This document shows, in pieces, positions 25,788 through 37,049 of a stretch of DNA of 64,000 nt (its first letter is position 1; the number at the start of each line of letters is the position of its first letter). Source of the stretch: Loxodes magnus (taxonomy: Eukaryota > Ciliophora > Karyorelictea > Loxodida > Loxodidae). A model generated the notes under the pieces. The model was not told where the DNA came from, searched no databases, and was given only the letters and a program-made list of their open reading frames with translations. The position numbers and the translations under genes are program-made. The stretch is from assembly GCA_946699065.1 (NCBI GenBank), contig CAMPDV010001036.1, forward strand, positions 85,050 to 149,049. The letters are read 5' to 3'.

Positions 25788-26540
25788 TCATTTAGTTTTT
25801 TAATTAATTAATGAAATTTAACCTCTCATTTTATGCTAAAAAGCTGAGAGAGATCTATCTAAATTATTGTTAAAGGCAAAGTTCCTCTTAGCGTTGCCAG
25901 TTTCTTGAATATCTTTTCCCTGTAGAATCAACCATTAGAGTAATATATTTTGCTTAGTCTCTCGCATAATTCTCTTGATTTTTTTGCTTTAAAATTTTTG
26001 AACTCTAAACTCCGTCTTATTAGGTGATTCGTCTACTTACAGTAATAACATCTTTTGAGAACTCGTTTTTGTCTTGATTGTTGTTCTTTAGGTTTTTTTA
26101 CAATAAGGAAAGGAGAGTATTGGGATAAGTTCAACTTCCATCTTGTTCAGAGGAATCTAAGGTTGAAGTTGAAGTTGGAAATTAACTGTCACTCCAGGAA
26201 ACTCCACTTAGGATCCTTTCAGCTTGGTGATCTCTCCCTTTAGATAGTAGATATGTGATTTTTGAGGTATATATACTTTATTAAAAAGTCCCATCAGAAA
26301 ATTACCCTAGAAGACAATAAAATGTTCTAGTAAGCCTATATTAAATACTGTTAAGTACTCGACTTTTATATTGCTCAACTATTTCGACACAATATTATCT
26401 TAAATACAAATAAACAAAAAATGCCAAACATATAAAGATTCAAGATAGTCAATTTTGAATGACGATATCGAATTCTTAGAAGTAAAAACATTTTAGAAGG
26501 AATTTTAAGCTTAAAATGTTAAAATAAAAATAAATATTAA
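25788..26540 (-). CDS. Long minus-strand ORF, unrecognised
   Basis: Minus strand: a TGA-free frame of about 250 codons ends at TGA 25788-25790. An in-frame ATG at 26141 would give 117 residues ('MEVELIPILSFPYCKKTQ'), but the frame is gene-like upstream too ('ITKLKGSQVEFPGVTVNF', 'YVWHFLFICIQDN'), so the true start is probably further 5' (to about 26540). C-terminal half basic ('RVQKFQSKKIKRIMRETKQN'). No domain recognised. The region is GC-richer than its flanks. The standard-code ORF on the opposite strand here is its shadow. Confidence 0.5.
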
Positions 26541-26559
26541 AAAAATTAGGCTCAGTTTT

Positions 26560-29500
26560 TTGATCCTATGTAACAAATTTTTCTAGCATTTTTGGCTCCA
26601 TATAGTTTTTTAATTGTACTTTTTGATGCTAAATTATTCAATAATATTTCTAAAGAATTTTTGTTCTAATTTTTTTCAGATTTATGGTATAATTCTTAAT
26701 AATTATAACTGATAGTTTTAGGCATATTATAAAACTTTATCTTTATTTTACAGGATTGTATAAAATTCTGATCTAAGCCCTGGATTTCTCAGTTTTTTAT
26801 TATTATTAAGATATCTAAGAAAGTAAATTTCAAATATTTTTTTAATTTAATTCAGCAAAAATTAAATTAACTAATTTTCTTTTGTTTAAGTTTTTCTATT
26901 AAAAGTCAATATTGTTTTTTTATACTTTTTTTCATTAATATTAAATAAGTATTAATATAAATTTTTACATCAAAAATATAACTAAATTTATAAAGCATTT
27001 TCTTTATTAGTTATCTTTTATAGTCTAATACTTCTTAATATAATTAGTATACTTATCAAATATTTATAACAATTTAAAATAAAATTTATTTGTTTTAATA
27101 GTCAAAAATCAATTTTTTATCAATTTTTTATCTATTTTCTATAATTTTCTTATTTTTATGATGATTAAAAAAAAATAAAAATTTTTCAACACTCTTTTTA
27201 TTTCCATTTTGATATCTATTTGGATATAAACTATTTTTCAAAATTTAATTTTCATTTATTTTAATTCAAGCAATTATAATATTTTAATATATATTTCTTA
27301 AGAAAAAGTAATTTAAAAAAATAAATAAATATTGAAGCAGCAATTAATACTTTTGCTAATAAAAAAGGTTATACATTTTTAATGTAATTTTTATGTTACA
27401 ATCTTTTATTTTCAGGACCCTTAAAATTATATTGATTTTTTAAAGTTAAATTTACATCTAATTGAAATTAACTTTTATTAAGCGTTTTAATATTTTATTA
27501 TTTTCGTTATTCATATTTTTCTAATCAGTTATAGGTATTAAATTTTTAATTTAAATAATGCTTATTTAATTCTTATCAATCTTTACTTCTTAGAGTTAAT
27601 TAATTTACCAGCAATTTTAACTAAAATTTTGATTAGTTAAAAAAAGTTTATTTAAAAGAGATTCCTTCAAAAATATATTAGTCTATATAAAATTATATAA
27701 CTTTTTGCTTTCAAATAACTTTTCTCATCTATTTTACTTTTCATTTAGCTTATTATATATACATATATTACTACAGACTAATTTGAAAATTTAGTTTATA
27801 ATAATTATAAATCTTTAAATATAAACTTTTTGAAATATAGTTTAATTTTACTATTTTTAATAGTCTTAGACATATTCTTAAAATTATATAAAGAAATTTA
27901 TTTACTTAATAGCAGTTTGTAAAAACCATATTTGATATATAATTTTTAGCTATTTTATTATTTATATACTTTTATTTCTGATATTTTTTCATTGGTCAGC
28001 ATGAAAATTATTATATTTGAAAAACTTGTCTTATTTCTTTTTTGAATTACTCTAAAACAAATGAATCTTAGAAATAAATTATAAAGAAAATTTTAGAATC
28101 TAGAATAAAATCAGATTTTAAAAATACAAATACAAGGAATAGATTTAGTTCTTTTTCTCTTTCGATTGCATTTAAAATTTAAAAATATCATTTCTAAAGT
28201 TTTAAATGGAAAGCTCTTTTCAATAGTGCTTCTAAAAATTTTATTATTAGAAGTAAAAAAATGTATTTATTAAGTGAAACTACAGTAAAAAGAGTAGCAA
28301 TAATTTAAATAATAAAGCATTATTATATATTTTAAATGTATTATGTTGCTTTATTCTTTTTTTATAATTATATTGCTTTTAGTAGAAATAAACTTTCTAT
28401 GCTTGATTTTATAATAATTAAATTTTACTACATCTTCTATTTAATACTATAGCAAAGTAATTTCAACATTAATATATATGATAATTCTATTTTAAAATGA
28501 TGTGTTTATAATTTCTAAAACTTTTGAACTTTTAAATTTTATTAACTAATAAATGTAAAATTATGATAATTACATAAATTTTTTAATTAGAACAGAAAGA
28601 CTTTTAGTAGAAATTATATAAAAAATGAATTAAAAAAATAAAAATTTTATTTTAATTTAGTAAATTCAGTAAAGCAGTTAAAAACAAGAAGATTATATAT
28701 TTTCAAATTATAGTCTTAATATAATATTTACTTCTATTATTTAAATAAAAGTTGCGAATAACTAAAAAGAATGCAGTTCGAAATTTAGATATAAAACAAT
28801 TATTTAAACTATATGAAAAAATAAATATTAATGCTTATGTCAAGTAGAGCGAATTTACGTTAAACTTTTTAATATCTTAGTTAAGAAATAGTTTTAATCT
28901 ATTATCTAATATAATTATTAGATATGTATGTTTTAATAAACTTTTAAATTATTTTACATTCATTTTATTTATAAATACTCCATCTTACAACTTATATTTA
29001 TCTATATTTACTATTGTAAATATAAATTGGTATAGTTTTCATCTTTTACATAGTATTTGAAATGTATCAATTATTAAAATTTTATATTTTAAAGATAAAA
29101 ATTATAATTTAAAATACTAAAAAATGATGGAAAAAGCCGTATTTATATTACTAGTATTATTAATTTTATAAATTGAGTAAAGATTTTAACATAAATAGTT
29201 CAAAAAATAATAATAAAATAGAAAATTTTAAGGTAATAAATATATACTCAATTTTAGTGATTAAGTGTTTTTTCAAATTTCTTATGGTAAAAAGAGAAGA
29301 AAAAATTACATATTTTTTGACTAGAAATTGCAGAATCTGTAAATATATTAAAAAAATATTAAAGAGCAAAGTTTTGAACTTGTTCTAATAGAAGAAAAAT
29401 GTAAAATGCTATTTGAGTATTAATTATTTAAAATAACTTTTTCCAAAAGATTTTTATATAATTATGCAAGAAATTCTTAGCAAAATAAATTATTTGCAAA

Positions 29501-29560
29501 TAAAAAAGTAGATACAATTTTAAAATGCAATTAAATAAAAATGAACGAGTTTATTATGAA
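26560..29560. other. AT-rich spacer
   Basis: Three kilobases of AT-rich DNA. Overlapping sense/antisense standard-code ORFs at 29166-29388 have the low-complexity composition of noncoding DNA. No feature recognised. Confidence 0.4.
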
Positions 29561-29589
29561 AATATTTCATTTATTACTGATTAATTATA

Positions 29590-30084
29590 AAAAATGACTA
29601 TGGTATCTAATCGATCACCAACTAATTAAAGTTTTGGAGTTTGAACCTGTTTTTACGAGCCCTAACACTCGTGAAGTTTTCATCCCCAATTCTTCTTCTT
29701 CTGTTATTAGTTAAGTCTAAGTCTTCTTGTTCTTCTAGTTCAGAATTCTTCCTCATTCTGCAAACTGACCCTTTTTTTTTGCATCAGATCTAATTTTTCC
29801 TTTTACTAATTTTACAATAGTAGCATAATTTCTAAATATTGAGTTTTGGTTAAATTATCTTCACTTGTTGAGGATTCTTCTCAATCTCCATCTTTTCGAA
29901 ATTTACCTACTCTATGGGATCTGCGAGCTTCTCTGATTTTACAGGATGCTTTCAATGTGTTGACTCTAATCTTGTATCCTTTGCACATAGAAGTTAGTTT
30001 GTCTAAACTACTCTTGGTAATACTTCCATAGTACATAAAACTCTCTTCCCTATTTAACCATTTTTTACTGATAAAAAATAACAT
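29590..30084 (-). pseudogene. Basic/acidic protein gene, unrecognised
   Basis: Minus-strand ATG 30084 begins MLFFISKKWLNREESFMYYG and runs to a very basic segment ('KIREARRSHRVGKFRKDGD') before a TGA at 29881. The same frame continues after the TGA with an acidic, then coiled-coil stretch ('EESSTSEDNLTKTQYLEI'). A frame change near 29750 leads to 'LEEQEDLDLTNNRRRRIGDE' and 'FTSVRARKNRFKLQNF'. Alternating acidic and basic blocks suggest a nuclear or nucleic-acid-associated protein, but that is inference. One TGA and one frame change: probably a pseudogene, or an unseen intron. Confidence 0.45.
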
Positions 30085-30099
30085 TATCAGTAAAATATT

Positions 30100-31930
30100 A
30101 TATCTAAGTTGAAAAGACTATGTTATCTAAAAGATGAAATTCTAAATTTTTAAGAAAACAAACAAAAAGGAAATATTTTAAAACTTGCAAAATTATGTAA
30201 AATAATGTTTATTACATTCTTTTAAATTTTCTATAAATAGATTATCGATTTTAATTTATATGAACATAATAGTAAATTTTATTTAATTAAAATTATAGAG
30301 TTTAGATAATAATATAGCAAAATATTAATTTAAGAAATATTTAGGATTTATTGAGTTTTTATTTTTATAGATATTTAAAAATACCTAAAAAATTACAATT
30401 AATTTTGGAATTTTATCATAATATAATTCATAAGTCTATTTATATATTGAGAATACTCATAGTAATTATTAGTAAATGCTATTTCATAAAAGCTATCAAT
30501 ATATTGCAGACTATTTATTTTTGATTTAAATAAATTGTTAGATAATATTTGGATTGAAGATAAAATTTTAAAAAGTTTAGAAAATAGGATAAAATATAAT
30601 AATAATAAAAAGAAATATATTTTAATCATTAAAAAATTATAAATAGCTCATAAAATTAAGGATTATGTATTAATTTTAAATTAAAAAGTGATATTTTTAA
30701 ATAGCCAAACTAATTTAATTAAAGCAAGATCATGTCATCATATGAAAATTTATCAATTCATAATAAGAGTAAGAAAGTTGAATTTTTAAAAAAGTTTTTA
30801 ATTGAATGTAATTGCTTATTTATCTACTTGATTATAATTATTACGATCATTAACCAATATTTCTAAATAAGGAAACTATTTTTTAATTTAGTTTAGAATA
30901 TTAAATATTTTAAGACTTAGTAGAAGGTAATTTAATGATTAATCAAGCTATTACTAAAAAACATATCAAAGTAGAACTAATTTTTATAAAAAGTAGCCAT
31001 ATTTACGGTTAGTATTCTTATTTTGAAAGAAAAACTCTAATTTAAGGCCAATTTCATAAAAATTTAGCAAAATTAAATTTTTTGATTAATTTTAACTCTT
31101 ATTAATTAAAATAAAAAAGTGTAAACTTCATATAAACATCACTAAATGATACACATGAGATTAAAAATAATTACTTAAAACACTATAGAAAATATAGTTA
31201 AATATTTTAACTAATTTATTATAACTGATAGTAAAATATTTAATTAGAAAGAATAAAGTAAATTTCTTGGAGATAGTTGAAAAATTTTTGACTAAGAATA
31301 AAAAAATATTTTAATTTCGTCAATTTTGAACTTAATTAAAAGCTATAGGAAATAAAAATTTTATTGCAATTTTTTAATTAAAATACCAAAATATATTTAA
31401 AAATAAAAAAGTTTAAAATCTATGTGATATTATATTAAATAAAATATCATCTTCTTAATTAATTTAAAAATATATCAAATTAAATTAAGTATAATAAAAA
31501 TAACCTAAAAAATAAAATATCACAAAAGCAGGTATCTGATTTCGCAGATCTTTATGAAATTTGAGGAAGAAAGAATTGCTTATAAATAAATAAAAAATTG
31601 CAGAATAGTTAATATTGAATCTAAGTCTTATGGATAAAATTTGCTTGAATCTAAGAAAAAATTAAGAACTGCATAATTAATAAGAATTTCATAACTTAAT
31701 GTATTTAAAAAGTTTAAATATTGAACTTTGTAGATTTAAAACATATTTCATTCTCTTTTAATTACAAATTTTCAATTAAATCTAAGCAAGAATCTTTTCG
31801 ATAAAAAAATTTAGAAAAGAATACTGTAAATATTAAAAATTCTAACTTTTATACTTTTAGGAATCTTCCAATAAAATATAAGTATGATTATGCGAAGTTG
31901 AGTTTAAACATTAAATTAGAAACTTCTTGA
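30100..31930. other. AT-rich spacer
   Basis: Nothing recognised; the minus-strand ORF at 30399-30629 is low-complexity and not supported. Confidence 0.4.
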
Positions 31931-31939
31931 AATTCTAGA

Positions 31940-32731
31940 TAATTAAAAAGATAGTTGGAGCTGAGATTGGCCTTCTTGACTAAATTTCTGGTTTTATGGC
32001 TAGGAGCAAGTTCTTTTCTTGTTGCTGAGAAAATCTCCGATCAGAGTCTCTTTCCGAAGGAAATACTGTCTTCGAGATTATCCGCTCTTGGTAGGAACTT
32101 GAAATCTGGCTGCTCATAGCGATGGAACTCTCTGACATCTGTATCTGGAACACGACAGGATATCCCCGACATTCCTAAAAAAGAGAGCATCGGGTCGTTT
32201 GGCTGTAAAGGAGTTTCCGGTCCCCAAAATTCTTTAGGTTTAAAATTAATTAATTAATTAATTTTGAAATCCTTAATTAATGGACATAATGAAAAACTTA
32301 AATAATTATTATTAACAAAAGTTTAACAATTGCTTGACTTCCTTGGAATTTCATTCAATTCCAGCTAAATATTTTTTATCAAAGTTGAATTCCTCAACCA
32401 TTTTTTTAATGTAAATTGTTACCATTCCATCTCAGTCTCATTTAGGTCTATTCTGTATCCATTCTTTTTCTTGTAAGCATTGCTGTTATTTATATAGAAT
32501 CTTCTTAATTCTCTTCTGGAATTTTAGTCCTCTTTTGTTATATGATGAGAATAATTAAAATATGAGAAAATATAGCATTTTTAAAATAATTATTTTTTAA
32601 GTAATATAATTACTAAATATTTGCTTTTTATTATTAAAAAATTCCATTCTTACTACTTACAATAATGTTGATTTTTTATGCAGAAAACACTGCACCAGAT
32701 TACCTACTTGTTCTCCTGACGCAGCCGACAT
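31940..32731 (-). pseudogene. GC-rich gene with candidate intron, unrecognised
   Basis: Minus strand. ATG 32731 begins MSAASGEQVGNLVQCFLHKK in a short GC-rich exon, followed by gtaagtag (about 32665), a good 5' splice site, and about 130 bp of AT-rich DNA. The second part (about 32540-32041) reads 'RRELRRFYINNSNAYKKK', 'YRIDLNETEMEWQQF', 'PKEFWGPETPLQPNDPMLSF' and 'YEQPDFKFLPRADNLED', ending at TGA 32041-32043. A neighbouring frame continues with strong coding character ('QQQEKNLLLAIKPEIQSRR') to about 31945, so a frameshift near 32045 is likely. High Pro/Glu/Asp content. No family recognised. It lies downstream of the Gag-like gene on the same strand. Confidence 0.5.
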
Positions 32732-33249
32732 CCATTTTATATTATATATAATAAAATTACAATAAGGTAATTAGATTTATTTTAATTGAAAAATCATAAA
32801 TGTGAAATTACCAATATATGTCTCACGTTAACTGTGAGTTTAAAATAGATTATAACTAATAAAAATAAAACTTAAGATTTAACTTTTAAGAGTAAAATTA
32901 ATTGATAAATTTATTAAAATGCTATTCAAAATTGAGTATTTTAAAATAAATCTACTTAAAAGTAAAAATTTTATTATTATAATATCAACTAAATTAATTC
33001 TAATGAGAAATCAAATCAGGACTTATATCATTATAATTGTTAATTTAAGATAATCTGAAATACTATCTAAATAGTAACTTTTATTTAAAACTTAATAAAG
33101 AGTCTTGCTTCTTCAAAAGAATATAATGCGTTGCTTTCATGAAAGTTATAACATGAAATTAAATTAAAATCAAGTTAGTAGAAAAAGTAAAACTAATTTC
33201 GAAAATATAAGGTGGAATACGTTTATTTGAAATATCTACTGAAAAGCAA

Positions 33250-34366
33250 GTTTCATTTAAAAATATAAGCTTTAGTTTAAAATAAAATATTTGCGATCAA
33301 ATTGAAAATTAAATCTTTAAATAATTAAAATAACTGTTCGCCTTCCGGCTTAATTGAAGTTTTAAATGTATAAAATCTCCTTTCCTGCATGTTCGTTCCT
33401 TGTGCTCTTTTTCCAGGACTTCTCTCTTTTTAATAGTCTGAGTTAAGAATTTGCTTTTTTTTCAGATTTTCCCATTTCCCGATGGGAAGAATTCCGTCGC
33501 TCGCCATTTCAGTTGCTAATAGTTAATATTACTCCAAATATTCATTCTTATTCTTTTTTATTGGGGACATTTTCGCCATAGATGTCAAGTGCTGTTGCAA
33601 ATGTAACATCTTTTCCTTGCTCTAGGAAATATCTTTTCTTGTTTCTCTATTTCCATTGGAATTTCTTAAAAAGGCTTCTACAGGTTTTCTTCTATTAATT
33701 TAAGTCTGGAATCTAATTTTACTCAGTTTTTCTCGTCTTGCTCTTGCAGTACTCAAATATCATTCTCTAAATTTTAAATTGACTCATAGACTCCGACTTT
33801 AGCTCTTCGGTCTACCATATGGATTTCGTCATCATCTTCATGGTTTATCAGATCCTGACTTATTGTAAGCATCTCTTCCTTCTGGGAGTTTAATTCCTCT
33901 TCGAGTTTTTTTTATGTTTCTAATAAGTAGATGAATCAGCTGTTTCATCTATTCAGAGTTCATTTGTTCTATTTCAATGTTGTCTAAATAAAAGGTAATA
34001 GGATCTATATTAAATTATCGTACTTTACCATCTTCGTTTATTTTTTATTTCTTCGTTATTATTTTTATTGATTCAGTTGAGTGGTCTCTTTTTTTCATTT
34101 TTCAATGGAGGCGTTGAGAGCTGTGTCAACTTTTCTTTTCTGAATTTTTGTCTCAGTTCCTGCTTGTCCTTTGACGGAAGAAGTCCGCTTTATTTTAATT
34201 TGTAGGATTTAGTATTTTTTATTAGTTCTTCTAATTTATTTTGATGTTCTGGTTATTTTTATTAAGAAGAGCGTTAAGTTGAAGAAGACGTGGTGAGAAT
34301 ATTTGCTTCTGGTTTTCTCTTCTGTTCTGAGGAGGTGGTAAAAAAGCCCTTCTTGAAGCCAGCCAT
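33250..34366 (-). pseudogene. Gag-like protein with CCHC zinc knuckle
   Basis: Minus strand. ATG 34366 begins MAGFKKGFFTTSSEQKRKPE and gives 97 basic residues to TGA 34073-34075. Shifted frames continue with 'FNIDPITFYLDNIEIEQMN', a coiled coil ('LEEELNSQKEEMLTISQDL', 'MVDRRAKVGVYESIQNLEND') and 'RKRCYICNST*HLWRKCP' (33564-33609), which matches C-x2-C-x4-H-x4-C with the usual flanking residues, a TGA standing where Gly is normal. A last frame reads 'EMASDGILPIGKWENLKKKQ' and 'MQERRFYTFKTSIKPEGEQL' down to about 33300. A basic N-terminus, coil and CCHC knuckle fit Gag or LINE ORF1. Several frame breaks: decayed. Confidence 0.5.
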
Positions 34367-34815
34367 TTTATATTAAATACTGTATTAAATTATATTATAT
34401 AACAAATTTATTATTATTTTTTAAACAAGTAAAAACAAATCATCCAAGATTAGTCCATCCTAAAATTCTTCTATAGTGTAAATCTCCAAAAAAAAACTCT
34501 ACACTTTTCCTTTCTCTCTTAATTATATTTCTTTTTTTGTTTTCTTTTTATTAATTTAGTTAGTTATCTCTTTTCATCATTATCTATTCTTATATTCAAA
34601 TTATTTTTACTTCTCTAAATATTTTATAAGATAATTCTTCTTTAACTTAGTTTTTCTTATCAATAAGTCTAAATAATTAAATTTATAAATATTTTAATCT
34701 TTTTATTATATCGAAGCTTACTTTATTCTATTTTCTAAATTATTTTTTTATTATTCATGACTCTATTATTTTTTATTTAAAAATATTACGTTTTAACCCT
34801 TTTCCTTAATTTTGC

Positions 34816-34949
34816 AAAATTTTTTAGTCCATTCCAAAATTTTTAGTCCATTCCAAAATTTTTAGTCCATTCCAAAATTTTTTAGTCCAACCCAAAATTT
34901 TTTAGTCCAACCCAAAATTTTTTAGTCCAACCCAAAATTTTAGTCCATC
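34816..34949. repeat. Tandem 19/20-bp repeat, about 7 copies
   Basis: Units of the form aaaattttttagtccaaccc or aaaatttttagtccattcc repeat about seven times, with two subtypes (ccattcc then ccaaccc) in separate blocks, showing local expansion of each. The last unit runs into the 66-bp direct repeat. Confidence 0.85.
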
Positions 34950-35006
34950 AAAAAAAATCTCTTGCAGTGTAAAACGCTGAGCAAAAAAAGGCTTTCACCA
35001 TTTTTC
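34942..35006. repeat. 66-bp direct repeat, copy 1
   Basis: Begins agtccatcaaaaaa and ends ttcaccatttttca; repeated at 35378-35443 with one substitution and a one-base difference in the A run. It contains cagtgt-aaa-acgctg, which can form a 6-bp stem with one G-T pair. Confidence 0.85.
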
Positions 35007-35377
35007 ACTTTATAACACTTCTCATTTTCTAAAAAAATTTCCCTTCTAACATCTGACTCATCCCAAAACAATCCATTAATCTTTCCTTTCACCTTCTCTT
35101 ACTCTTATCACCAAATTACTTTTTACTCGTTTTCAAAAATCAAAAAAATTTTCGATTCCTTTCACTCAAAAAAAAAATTTTATTCTCGCTCATTCACAAA
35201 ATATTTTAGAAAAATAAATTTCAAATTTTTTTATTCCTAACTCTATTTTCATTAAACCAAAAAAAAATGTCCCTTTCTTAAATTTTTTACCTTTTTTCAA
35301 AAAATATTTTATACAATTATTTTTTTTTTACACATAATTCATTCCATCCCACCCCTTATCCACTTTAACCCTCCTCT

Positions 35378-35443
35378 AGTCCATCAAAAAAAAATCTCTT
35401 GCAGTGTAAAACGCTGAGCAAAAAAAGACTTTCACCATTTTTC
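35378..35443. repeat. 66-bp direct repeat, copy 2
   Basis: Near-identical to 34942-35006, starting 436 bp downstream. The interval between is strongly pyrimidine-rich on the plus strand. Confidence 0.85.
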
Positions 35444-35649
35444 ATGAATTTACAACCACTTCTACACACTAAATTGCACCCTTTTTATTCCTCTACTCTT
35501 CTTCCTTTAACTCCACTATCTCTTTCTACACTTATTTATTTTACACTCCTTCTCCCTTCTTTCAATTTTTTTTATTCTTTCCCTTGCTTACTTTTCTTTT
35601 CTTCTCTTCTTTACTTTAAAATTTTTCCCCTTTTTTACTTACATTTTTT

Positions 35650-36576
35650 CTCTTACAAAAAAAATTTTTTTTTTTTTTCTTTTTCTTTTTTTTTTCTTTC
35701 TTTTTTTCCTTTCTTTTCTTTCTTACTTTTTCTTTTTTCATTTCTTTTCTTTGTTCTTAATTTTTTTTTTCTTTTTTTCTTACTTTTTTTTCTTTTTCTT
35801 TTTTTTTCTTTCTTACTTTCTTTTTTCCTTTCCTTTCTTTTCTTTCTTTCTTTTCTTTCTTTCTTTCTTTCATTTTTTCTTCTTTTCTTTCTTTCCTTTT
35901 TTCTTCTTTCTTTCTTTCTTTCCTTTTTTCTTCTTTTCTTTTCTTTCCTTTTTTCTTCTTTTCTTTCTTTCTTTTTCTTTCTTTCTTTCTTCCTTTCTTG
36001 CTTTTCTTTCTTACATTTCTTTCTTGCTTTTCTTTTTTCTTTTTTCTTTTTTCTTTTTTTTCTTTTTTCTTTTTTCTTTTTTTCTTTTTTCTTTTTTTCT
36101 TTTTTCTTTTTTCTTTTTTTCTTTTTTTCTTTTTTCTTTTTTCTTTTTTCTTTTTTCTTTTTTCTTTTTTCTTTTTTCTTTTTTCTTTTTTCTTTTTTCT
36201 TTTTTCTTTTTTCTTTTTTCTTTTTTCTTTTTTCTTTTTTCTTTTTTCTTTTTTCTTTTTTCTTTTTTCTTTTTTCTTTTTTCTTTTTTCTTTTTTCTTT
36301 TTTCTTTTTTCTTTTTTCTTTTTTCTTTTTTTCTTTTTTCTTTTTTCTTTTTTCTTTTTTTCTTTTTTCTTTTTTCTTTTTTTCTTTTTTCTTTTTTCTT
36401 TTTTCTTTTTTCTTTTTTCTTTTTTCTTTTTTCTTTTTTTTTTTTTTTTTTTTTTTTCTTTTTTTCTTTTTTCTTTTTTCTTTTTTCTTTTTTTCTTTTT
36501 TCTTTTTTCTTTTTTCTTTTTTCTTTTTTTCTTTTTTCTTTTTTCTTTTTTCTTTTTTCTTTTTTCTTTTCTTACT
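35650..36576. repeat. Polypyrimidine array, 7-mer TTTTTTC
   Basis: From about 35650 the plus strand is almost pure T/C: first irregular TTTC/TTTTTC mixtures, then from about 36030 a regular array of ttttttc (7 bp), with occasional 8-bp units and one T run of about 23 near 36437-36458. Overlapping plus-strand 'Phe/Ser/Leu' ORFs and the minus-strand Lys/Glu/Arg ORF are products of this composition. Confidence 0.95.
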
Positions 36577-36626
36577 TCATTTAACTCACTCGCCTCATAC
36601 ACTCTTACCATACTTTATTCGCATTC

Positions 36627-36750
36627 TATACATACTCTATACTTACTATATACATACTCTATACATACTCTATACATACTCTATACATACTCTATACATA
36701 CTCTATACATACTCTATACATACTCTATACATACTCTATACATACTCTAA
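36627..36750. repeat. Tandem 11-mer CTATACATACT
   Basis: About eleven near-perfect copies of ctatacatact, directly downstream of the polypyrimidine array. Confidence 0.92.
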
Positions 36751-37015
36751 TATACTTTAATATACTTATAATACTTTAATTTAATTTATAATACTTTATA
36801 ATACTTTAAATACTTATAATATACTTATAATATACTATAATATACTTTATAATACTTCAAATATATTTTAATATACTTTAATATACTTTATAATACTTTA
36901 TAATACTCTATATACTTTAAATATACTTTAATACTTTTAATACTCTAATTTACTTTATAATACTCTATAATATACTTTAATAACTTTATAATATACTTAA
37001 AATATATTTTAAAAA
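36751..37015. repeat. Degenerate TATACTTTAA-type repeats
   Basis: Imperfect repeats built from tatactttaa, tataatactt and similar units, grading out of the 11-mer array toward the 3' end of the minus-strand gene at 37050. Confidence 0.75.
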
Positions 37016-37049
37016 TAATTACTTATAACTTTACTCATTAAGAAAGAAC

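Noticed and set aside
33300-33800. An alternative TGA-free minus frame overlapping the zinc-knuckle region
   Set aside because: The knuckle frame has the full consensus with its flanks. The other frame is accepted only downstream of it (below about 33540), so a frameshift is inferred rather than two genes.
35399-36760. Four large overlapping ORFs on both strands (up to 453 codons), Phe/Ser/Leu-rich or Lys/Glu/Arg-rich
   Set aside because: They are translations of the T/C-only repeat array and the 11-mer array; all frames are open for compositional reasons.
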